From Acholoe squamosa (taxonomy: Eukaryota; Annelida; Polychaeta; Phyllodocida; Polynoidae), in the NCBI GenBank assembly GCA_949317995.1, contig OX439036.1:102717891-102781890 (forward strand): a stretch of DNA of 64,000 nt, in the 5' to 3' direction. Both the position numbers and the translations under genes were made by a program. The first letter of the stretch is position 1, and every line of letters begins with the position of its first letter. The notes under the pieces were generated by a model. That model was not told the origin of the DNA. It did no database searches and worked only from the letters and a program-made list of their open reading frames with translations. This document shows positions 46,801 to 58,800 of this stretch, piece by piece.

Positions 46801-49800
46801 AGTACTTATACAACCTGGCACTTTTATATGTGTAATTTTGATAGCATTTTACCATTATCTAAAACAGTGCTTGGTCAATGCCCTCATGCAGGCCCCTACA
46901 GTACTCAGCTTCCCCGCATTGCATGTGGGGTATCAGATAAACCTGCATAAAAAAAATGGCAGGTTTTATTGTTCTTTTGGATACCATGTAGCAGGTGGTC
47001 AATGTTTTGAAAAATAATTTCCTTTTTTGTCTACTCAATCAAACACAACTAGGATGCACAACACTAATATAAACATACATGCAAATGCTACTTTGTTACA
47101 ACAAACCTGTCTAAAGTCCTATAAATGAAATGTAAATCAGAAAGGAATTGGATGCATCAATTTTTGAAGATTCTACTAATTTGAAAATGATGATTTGGAA
47201 GACAGAATTCATGCTGTAAATACCTGGCTATCTGCTGGGACAGCTTTGCACAGAATAAAAAAAAACACTTTCAATTCAGATTTTTTCCAGCAACAGATCA
47301 TTGCAAAACTTTCTATGCAGAAACAATACATTATTTTATGACATTTTTTCTAGGTCAAGGTGCGTGTTTTGGGGTCTACACAATGAGCTTTATGTAGACT
47401 GTCAGTGAAACTGCTTGCTATTCAGGAGCAGTAACTTAGGTTTGTGTACAGATTTTCAGGAATGGAGATCTTTCTACTACCTATATGTCAACAACCATCA
47501 CTAAGCTCTCTGCAATGGTAGACTAACTTCCTTCCTCCCTACCTGGACATTGTGTGGACTCATTACCTACTTCACTACATAATGCAATTAATGCATGCAA
47601 GAGTGGCTTATTCTTTTACAATCACTTGGGTATTTGCTAAACATCAAGGAACCAATGCTTCTTGTTGATGTCACATTTTTCATATTCCAACATTGATCAT
47701 GTGTTAGGATGTGTTTCCAGATATGTTAATTTTAGATAAACTATTCTGAGGTTAAACTAAAACAGAATAAGGAGCTGAAGCTGCTTGTTTCAAATAGTAT
47801 TAGACAGTATTACCTTCCACCTATAAGAGTGTAAGTAGTACTAAAGGGATAGGTTTTGTTGGTGTACCTACAAACTGGGGTCCTCCTGTGCCCCCACAGC
47901 ATGTGCTATACTGCATCCACATGGGGGTGCTAATTTTTATTGCCCTACAGAGGGTCCTGTTTGAAGTGTGGGCTGGTAGGGCTCATAAGGGTTGGTGGTT
48001 GTAGCAGCTCCATAAAGTGGCCAATGACCAGACAGAAGTGGGAGTGTGTCTACTGATGGATGGAACAGCCAGATTTCAAAATTTTGACAGTTGGGGAAAA
48101 TAAGAAACTCGTCTTATTCTTCAAAAATAGCTGATTTTTAGCTATATCCATTATCTAGGTACACACATAGTATGCATCTTAAAGGAAATAGTATTCACTA
48201 CAAGCAGAGCTCTCTACTCAACCATAATGAGACCTCCTGTTGGTTCACACTGTTCCATCTTACTTATAAGTATAAATACTCTCCCCTCCCCTTGAAATTA
48301 TCAAGTGCACAAGCAGTAGAATATCAGATTTGCAGTAGCATTTTTTTTAAATCAAATTTATAAAGCTATAGCATAAGCAATGATATAGTTAAGTATGGGT
48401 ACTCACTGTAGTATTCTCCAAGGTTTGTTGGTGGAAACAATGCCGGTACGGCAGGTGCTCCAGGTGTGGTAGTACTTGCATCTTGACCCAATTGTATCTC
48501 ATCCTCTCCTAGATCTGTTTGTAACTTGGCAAAGTTTATAAACACCTACAAATAAATGGAATTTTTATGCATTAGGTTACTAAACATAGCAGACTGTCAT
48601 AATCATACTGTATCTATCACGTGCATGTATTCAACCAGAGATAGTTTATTTGCTACAAAAAAAAATATAGAAGGCATTTAGGTTGAAAGTTACGATTTCT
48701 TCATAGTGCATTTAATTTTTCATACTCCATTATGACAACTATCTCTATAAAATCAATATGTTCTGTGGAAAAGACATTCCTGCTCAGCTTTGTCAATGTC
48801 TTATTTGATGTATCAAAAGCTAGACTACTGAAAAACAGGTTTAAGACCTACCTGGTCAAGTGTAGTTTGACTAACAGAGTAATCTTCTAAATTATACGTC
48901 TCGCGGACTGACTCTAAGGTAGCAAATATTTGTGCGAGTGGTGCTGCGTCTGCACCTAATTGATATTGTAGTACATTGTGGTGTTTCTCTCTCAGCTGGG
49001 CGGTCGGGAAGGCCAGCCCCATGTAATCCTCTATAGGACCCATGTCTGGTGACTGGCCTGCCATGCGAACTACAATTGTGTAGCCCTCACCAAATCTGCA
49101 TGATGAATGAAAATTTTACATTAACATCAAATCATATTCTTCACATACATCAAAGATAAAAGATTACACAGTGTCTTCATTTTTCATAACATTACCTAGA
49201 AGGTGAATGATCCATTATTCTGTAAAGAGAATTCTAGATTTTCTCAGTCACAATTTGCCTTAATCCCATCACCCTTCCCTTCCCCCTTGCAGAATCAAGA
49301 TTGACTAAGTTCATATAGGACCTAACTATTGGCAGCATACATTAAATGATGCCTACCATATCAAGAATTATACTGACCTGCTCTTAAGATGTTGCACACT
49401 GCCCATACACTTGAAGGTACCATTGACCATGATAGCGAGACGGTTACACAATGCCTCACATTCCTCCATACTGTGTGATGTCAGGATCACTGAGCGGCCG
49501 TCTTTGATAATCTTGGTAATGCAGTTCCACAGGAACCGCCGTGCCTTGGGATCCATGCCTGTTGTAGGCTCATCCTTGTAAAGAAGTAATATTAATCATA
49601 TTAATTCAGCTGCATGTGTTTGTTCTACTAATGTTTAAAGGTAATGTTCCCTAGCTTGGATGTAATCATGCATCCATTATTTTGATATTACTTGGTAAGA
49701 GGACAACTGATTCAAACCTCTATCTCAAATATTACAAATATGAAGACATTGGAGATAGCCATACAAAGTGCATATATCTACAGAGGAGTTTGGTGTCCAT

Positions 49801-52800
49801 TAATTTTCTCATCATACAATATCTACTCTGGGCTCCAAGGAGTAGATTGTAAGTTAGAAAGGATAGATTTCAAGTAAGACAAAAATAACACTCCACACTT
49901 ACCAGGAATATAACTGGTGGGTTGCCAACCAAAGCAATAGCTGTTGAAAGTTTACGTTTATTTCCACCAGAGTAGTCACCGGCTACACGTTTAGCATGTT
50001 GTATCAACCCAAGCTTACGGACACCCCATTCTGTTACCTGTTTTCAAAGGGTTATGAATTTAGTACATGTATAAATTTACGTACATGTATAAATTTACGA
50101 ATCATTGCCTTTGTATCTAAATTGAATTTTCATTAGTAATATATACATCTCGAAAGCTGGATATACATGACCTTATTTCATTGTGGCTCAATCAGCCTTT
50201 AAAATAACAGGATGAATAAAAGATTTAAAAAAAATCTCTTCACTATGTCTTATATGAATGATTTAACATACAATTTAATATTGTAATGATATGATATGAT
50301 TTCTTACTGTATTGACATCTTCTTCAGGGACACCCCTGAGCCTTGCATAGAAGGCAAGATGTTCGCGGGCGTTGAGTAGAGGGAAGATGGCATCAAACTG
50401 GGGGCAGTAACCAAGGTGTTGGTGCACAGATGTTATGTCCTGGAGGATACTAATAACAAAAAGAAAAGATATATCTATTATGATAACTACCGTATAAATA
50501 TAATGCAGCAATGTAAATTGCTGATAACGCGAAAAGTGAAAGCCTGTGATTGGCTCCCATGAGTTGTGCACTCATCCTGTTGCATCAGCACTCCCTCACC
50601 CAGGTTATTCGCACCACCAAGCCACTATTCGCATAACTTCCACCAAAACTGCACTATTCGCACCAGATTGCCAAAAAAGGCAGGAAAGTTGATACATGGA
50701 TCAACATCATATACCTTCACCATTGGAGGCAAAAAGCGTCTTATGGCTGCCAACTAACTGAGTCTGTACAATATTGAGAATTTCTCAAAATTTACAAAAC
50801 TTGTTAATGAAATACCTGTTCCTGCAAGACCCCTACATCTCCTCCTTTAATGGCACTACAAATTCATTAAGTAATTCTGCCTCTTATATTTAAATTTCCA
50901 TCTTTTTTTAAACTTATTCGCACCTCCGAAATGACTGAAAGTGCAGGGCCCCAGGGTGTCTCCTTATAACTCGCTTTTCGAGTTAAAAAGGTGGTATTTG
51001 CTAAATCATTTTTCAGTAAATCAAATACAACTCTAGTTTGGTGTATAATATACAAAAATATTTTGTTTTTCAACCTGATTATTCTCCAGCATTAAACCAT
51101 TTTCACCTTGATTAAATGGCCCCTAAAGCATGGGTATTTGGTATATATTCACCTATAGCCTGCTAGATGGGCATCTCCAGCCGTGGGGTCAACATCTCCG
51201 GTTAGCATTTTGAAGGTCGTTGTCTTACCAGCACCATTTACACCAAGTAGACCGAAGCATTCGCCTTTGTGTACACCTACTGCAATACGGTCCACTGCTG
51301 GGTGCTTCTTAGTCTTACCTCCATATACCTGTGAAATTAAACATTTACTATTATCTCAAGTGAACTATTTTGTTACAGGAGGAAATAAATTAATAAACAC
51401 CTCTATGAAGCTGGGTATATCTCCATAAATAATGTATGTTGAATCTTTACATTATTCGTAGGTGGACATGAGGAATAGACACAGAAAACACCTCAGAAAT
51501 CTCTGATGATGACTTGTTGACTAGGTCAAGGCATTAATCATTCTATGCATAATTTAATGCATCATTCTTTCAGTACACCTTAGAAACGTCGGCAAGATCT
51601 CCCGTATGCATCCTGCCCTCACCCAGGAACCTCACTGAGGATAATGGCAATAAAACCAGACCTTCCTTCTGTGACTATTATAGAATATTGATACTAATTT
51701 GTGCATTACATACAAGAATTACTAAGCTTGGGTTGCACATTGTGCAAGCCTGATAATCAATTGATATGTATAAGACATGCAGGTTGGGAGTCACTTGGGA
51801 TAGGATGATTGGCTTTGATGGACCTACTGTACAGGAATAAAAAATAGCAGGACCTGATGTTCTTAATTACACTACAAGCACAAAAAACATGCATGATACT
51901 AATATCAAATATGCCATTGTCATGGAATAGAAGGATGTACCATGTGAAACCATGTGTAGCCACTGAAGGCAAAACATGCATAATGGAGCAATTAATAAGA
52001 GACAATAACCTGCATACTCAAGCTATGAATTGGAAGAAGCATTCATAGACATGATTGTATCATAAACAGATATTTAAGTTATCATAAAACATATCCTATT
52101 CTATGAATATCTATGTATGTGAACAAGATGAATGGAACAAAACCTGATTTCAGCATGCAAAATTAAGGGACAACATTCTGATGAGCTGACATGCATTTTA
52201 TGTCAGTGAAGTACCTTTTCACGGAACCTTTCACGGATATCATATAGTTTCTGTAGCACCCTGTGGATAGGGCGGCCACCGTAGATCTACAAGAAGTACC
52301 ATCATAGGTATGTCATCCTTACTTTGTCACACTTTATCTATAATGTATTGCTTTTACCTCTTTAAGGATGAATTGGCGTCTTAAGGCTTCATGATTATTT
52401 GTTCATAGTGTACTAAACCCATCATGATGTTAATTCTAAGTCAACAAGTGAACAAAGATAGTTTATGACTCCAATGAACCTAATATGTATCTATAAGGTG
52501 AGAGCATCATAGCATATTGGCCATTTTGGGGAACTGTCTATTTAACAGTTTATATAATTAAGTACCTTGGTTAGCTGCTCAATCCTGAGTACATCATTCT
52601 GAGCTCCTCCTGACAAGACACGCTGTCGCTCACGCGCTACATCCATATCCTCATCCTTGGTGGGGTCACCAGTAGGGAAGGTTCTAAAAAACAATGTAAG
52701 GCATATTCTTCACATCAAAGACATTATTTGATCCAATGTGTAGTTCTCAACATTTAACTGTCACTAAAGAGCCTTACAGATAATAGACAGTATGCAAACA

Positions 52801-55800
52801 TAATAATTATTAATCAGTAGCACCTACCCCTGTCCCTTTTTGCACTTGTTGACGAAGAAGCGGTATTCAATGAGCAGGGTTATTGCGAAGAAGATGAGTC
52901 CCTCAAAGAACAGACAGAGCAGATTGGTGCCAACCAGGTCCATGGAGAAGGGGTCCTTGAACACATTCTCACCTGCAGAGGTAGGTCAGAGGGTTACAAA
53001 TCTCTTTTTTGATGATGATTATTTGTTATGTAAGCTTAAATACTGTGTAACATGGGAGCAGTTAAATTCCCATCTCTAGGTAGAAGTACACGAAAAAAGG
53101 TTGTTGAGGAATGATGAACCATTTTATGTACCACAACACTTTATCAAAACTGAAAGGCAAGATTTTGCTAGGTCAATAACAATGACATCTGTAGATGAAT
53201 TGTTAGCCAGAATAAAAGGTTATAATTTGATACTAGTGTTAACTCACCTAGCAGTTTCATGATGTCAGACTCCAGCTGGTTACTGGTCATGTCCATGAGA
53301 CCGCGTCCCAGGCAGTAGTGGGGCAGCAGCAGGAACACCTTCTTCAGAATGCCATTAATGTAAGCCAACTCTTCATCCTGTTCAAAAATACAATTGTCTT
53401 GTTTGATTGATTGTTTCAGAAGTAATGGCCTACCAGAGTTTGTCAATATCAGTGTGTGAACATGTGTGTTTGTGTGCATGTGTTTATGAGTTTGGTTATA
53501 GTAATGGAACAATGATCATTATCTAATACTACCGTAAAACCTCGTGTATAAGACGCGTCCTCTACGCCAAACAAATGCCTTGTGCGTCTTATAGGATTTC
53601 TTCAAGTTGGGGGTGCGTCTTATACGAGGGGTAATTTTACTATAGAAATGTACTAATCTTACAAATTTACGCATTAAAATGTGCGTCTTATACGCGAAAA
53701 TGCATGTGCTAAGTTTGGGGTGCGTCTTATATGCGCAGCGCGTCTTCTACGCAGGAGATTATGGTAGATAGGGTCTGACAAAAAGACTTTTGTGTTTGAT
53801 ATCAATGTCGCTCTATTTACTCACCTCGTTAGAGAGCAGCTCGATGATGAATGTGGATACGGTTGACACAATACCCAGGAATACATTCAGACAGGACAAG
53901 CCGACAAAGGCTGAGCTCGGCACTTTGAATACAAAACTGGCCGGATACATCAACGGGGTCACAGCGAACCTATTGGGGGAAATCATGGCGAATGTTAATA
54001 TGAACTTTCAAGAGAGAAAACACTATGGTCAGCCAGGTGGAGGGAAACAAAAGAAATCACTTCAGATATTCATTCATCACATCAGCAGGGAATACATATT
54101 TAATCACAACAAAGTAGATCAAGCGATTAGTTTATAGAGAAAAGAATAGGCCAAGATTGTGCCACCTATTCAGATGAATTTAATTTTCAGTGGTATTGCA
54201 ACAGGGTAATATAATTAGCATCCTTTGTGTTAAGCATACAGACTTTTGTATATCTGAAGACCTGCCTATAACTAATGGATGTGTACTTGTAATTCAGGTC
54301 AAACAATAGATCAAACATTTAACCTACCCATAGAGTAGTAGGAGGGCTACTAGACAAGGTGCATTGGCAGCAGATACATAAGCTTTTTGCCCAAAAGCCA
54401 AGAAGATGAATATACACAGAATGCAAGGCACTGCATAGTTCACCTGTAAAAGCAGAGCATTTTGAATGAGTTGGACATTTTTTTTAAGATTGTGCTATCA
54501 GTTACATAAGGAAAGTATCAATTTTGAAATAGGTCTATAGCCCCATAATTTGTTGCATTTGTTGCTGTTCATTGTTGACTGCTTGAAGTTCAAACCAAGT
54601 TCTTAAAAATGGTTGGGCAATCAACATAAGGTAAAAAGAATAAATTTTCCTTGAAATAGGTCCATAGCCCATATTTGATATATCTGATCTTCTTATTACC
54701 TTAAATCATAATATGTCTGTGTAATAGAACTATATATGAAACACTTGGTACCACTATGTCTATATGCGTGTTTAAGTATTAAGATGTCCCCTACTTACCA
54801 TGTCCCAGAGGAAGTTGGCAAACCAGTACACAGAGTGATTGACACCCGACACAAACTGTAGGTGTTTGGCATTAGACACGCGCTCCTCTATTAGGAAGAG
54901 CACGAAGGAAGCCGGAATGAAGGACAGTGCGAAGATCACAGAGATGGCGGTCAGGACGTCTATCACACTAGCTTGTCTGTGGAGAGTGGTAAGAGATTAG
55001 TGCCTACTAGTTTATTTATTGAAAGCTGTGAAAGGGGCTGGATCCTTAACCCCGACCTCCCTTTATCCTTTGGCAGGCTTCATGAGTATGTTTTTGCAGT
55101 AAAAAATGTGAATTTTCTTTGCCCCTCTCACCTATTGATGTTAATTATAACAATTCATTTTCTACTCTTTCAGAGGTCATTGATTCTATGGAATACAAGC
55201 TAATAAATCTATGTCAGTAAAATAACAGTAGTATAGGGCTCTGTACTTACATGAGGAACTCCTCTAGTTGTTTCTGGGTGCGGTTCATGGGATGATTGAT
55301 TGCTGCTATACCATAGTGCCTCATGTCCGCTCCAGGCGGCAGGTGTGCGCGCAGGATCATATTGTTCATGATGTTCATGTAGGACACCATTGATACATAG
55401 CCCTTATTGTTGAACCATACCTAAAATAAACATAAAGTGTTTATGTAGCTTTATATTAGGGTTAATGCTCTGAATGAAACGTTTGGTCTAAGGTAGCCAG
55501 ATCTTTTGACCTATCCATATGCTTTAATACCATCAGGCATGAAGTGATCAGCTCTAAGTGGGAGTAATCCTATAGCCTGTATTTGTGTCTTTAGTTTAAA
55601 TATAACAAAGCCATCTCAAACAGGTATCAAACAGTGGAGCATGAATTGTGGCCATTTCACACTTAATCACAGCAGAAGAATAGTCAACTATCCCGTCCCA
55701 GCAAGTGAACATCAGAATCAACAAAATCAGCATCTGTTATAAAATTCTTATAGATGTACCTTGGCATTCTTTCTGGTAGAAAGTGTGGCGAGAGTCTCCT

Positions 55801-58800
55801 CTAGATCTTCAAGGAAGGCGGCAGCGCTGGCATTACCGGTGCTAAGGTTAGGGTCCACTCCGCCATTGGCAGCAATTGCAAGGCGTCTAGCCATGATGGC
55901 AACTTCTGTTTCGTTCATGGTAACTAATGGGTTCCGCTCACCAAAGGACAATCCACCATATCTGTAAGGATGATAGGCATAAAGATGAGAACTCTAAATA
56001 TTAGATATCCAAACCTTGTAAAATAAATCAGTATACATAATGATGAGAAGAAAAGCATCCCCCACCTTCATGCTACTCTTATTTAAACCCTTGAACCAAA
56101 TTCCGCTGAGCAAGACCTTAAATCTAGTTTAACATCCACTCAGGCGCTGTTTGTCTCAAAAAATAGTAATACCTTTTCTTAGTGAACTCCTTGGTGGTTT
56201 TAATGATCCAGTCTGTGATGTTCCTACCAGTCATGTTATACAGGTAGTCACTGGTAGCCAGCAGTCTCTTCGGGGGCTCGGGGCCACCTGCACCTGCTGG
56301 ACACTGCTGCCAACCGGTGGAACAATCGCACTCCAAGGTGTTGTTGTCGCTTGGTGTCTTGGACCATACTGTCTGATCAGGACTCAGTGACTGACAAGGG
56401 TAACCCCTGGATGACCAGAAATAATGCTTTATTAGGAAAGTAGTTGATTATATACTTATTTATTTACTAAAAATAGAGCCAAATGCCAATTACAATGGAA
56501 TTAGAAATGTTTATTCAGTAGACTCACACACATGGGAGTCAGCTTCCACATCACCAGTCCTTTTGTTTTTCTTTTCTCAAAGTTATCTACAAAGTACTGC
56601 AAAACCCCTCACAATCAGGTTCATTTCATATGCAAGGCACACCAAACCTTTAGCAGACTGGGGGGTTAACTATTTGACAATTAGATTATTTGCAGTTTTA
56701 ATACCAGTTTATATTGTTAAATACTTCATATAAAAAAACTAGTACTTACTCTATAGAGTGGTAATTAGGGTCCATACACCGGGTACCAACACCACCGTCC
56801 ATTGTCAACATCTTCTCAAACTTGTCTGCCCATTCAGCCCCTGGTTTGTCATTGCTGAAATATTATAAAAAGGGCAAAATATAATACAAATTGGTAAAGA
56901 ATAAGACATATCAATTGTGCAAAATCTGATTCTGCAAAGGGTTTCTGAAAAGGGTAAGAATAAGACATATCAATTGTGCAAAATCTGATTCTGCAAAACT
57001 TCCAAAATCTAAGATATGTATGCCATACTACCATAAGGCCGGATGTATAAGACGCACCTCACTTATATGGCGCACCCCGAGTTGAAGGAGATGCTGTCAG
57101 GTGAATCTTGATTTTGGAAAGTTTAGTGTTATTTTATGGTGAAGAAGAAACATTCTATAGGGCGCAGATGGGGGTCCTCGCGTGTGAGGCGTGGAATATA
57201 GTTTTACAGTGATAATCACAGTTTTACAGTGATAATCTCAGTAAAATGAACCTAATTTAAAGGTTTATTTGAATCTTTAATGAACCTTTAAAAATGGACT
57301 TCATTCTTTAGCTGTTTAACTCTATGCCTACCTGTAGAAGGAGTAGAGATGGGGGTCCTCAGCTTGTGCAGGCGCCAGTCTCCATGGGTGCAGTTCTAGC
57401 GGTGGTTCTTGGGGTGTTGCAGGGTTTAGACGGGCAAAGATCATAGCCAAGCAGATGAAGGCAGCTGGCAGGATGATCTGTGAAGAGTCAGAATAAGTAT
57501 AATGAATTGTTGAGTCAAAGCAAGTTGGTATTGTCCTGCTTAGCAAAAATGGCTCAAAGTGTGCTTATCTTTTTCAGAATAATCTTATTTTTTACATGAC
57601 ATTATATCTATGCATGGGAGCTAGATGATTCAATGTCTGATAGCTGATCTAGTGAGTTGTCCGAATGTGCCTTAAATTTAAGTCGCTTAACACAGTCATC
57701 TGCCAAGATAGGAATTCCATGTAAAGCTGACAGGGATGTAATCAGAAGATAACCATAGCATATTTCAGTTGGAAAAAAATAAAGTTAACCTAAAATTCAA
57801 GGAGCTAGGACATTTGTTGATCCTGACTTACTTCGGATATGAAACCTTTCTTGCTGCGGCGGACGTTGTGGAAGCGTTTAATCCAGAGGGCGATAAACTG
57901 ACGTAGGATGAGGGCACGGCCCTGCACCTTGTAACTACCCGCACCATTACAGTTCCTAACAGCCTCCGCCACATCTGAACATGAATAGGGGAATTATCAT
58001 GAAAATGAAGGACTATGATTTGTGGATATGCCGAGAACATGATTATTGAAAAATACCTTCTTTTAATATGTTGAATTTAAATGAAGGAATACAGAGATAA
58101 ACTCTTACAAATTACCATAAGGACAAGACAATAATGTAACAAAAATAAGATGAAAAAAGCCATTCAATAGATTATATGAAATGATGTTTTCTTTTTCTTC
58201 TGAATATCTCTTCTTCAATTAGAATGTTAAGCCTCCCTACAGTTTAACACAAAATATTATAATATAAAGACAGAAAAATACATCTGTGATTTATCATACC
58301 TTGTTTGTGGTTCTTTTGTGCCTCAGGATCTGGGTACATTGAATAAATAAAGGCAGGTTTGATATAAAAGCAGGGTAAAAGGCAACATAAATACATACAG
58401 CATGTTGGGAGTAGCCATGCTAAAGTAAGGGACACTCATGCTCACATACTGCAATGCATTTTATACATATCTATTTCATTTGTATATGAAAATATGAATT
58501 ACAATGTAAAATCTAAGGTTGCAAATAGACACACAAGCAAATGGTACTTGAGCAATTTATGTTCCACATAAGATGTTTAAGCCAAACAACACAAAAAAGA
58601 AATTTATTACAGATTGCTATATTTTCATCTCTATATCATCAAATGGGAATGAAATTTCAAAGAAAGGGGACCTGAGCCCCAAAAGCAGTTGACACCGGTT
58701 TTACTATACTATGGCATAGAAGTGCACAACATGGCATAGAAGGTTTAAGCCAATTCGATAATCGTATAATCTTTGATGCAAGAAGAGGATTTTTTGGTGT

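Noticed and set aside
57060-57180. Repeat at 57.03-57.2 kb as an extra ABCA exon
   Set aside because: The flanking exons already join in phase with matching homology, and the segment belongs to the gacgcacc repeat family.
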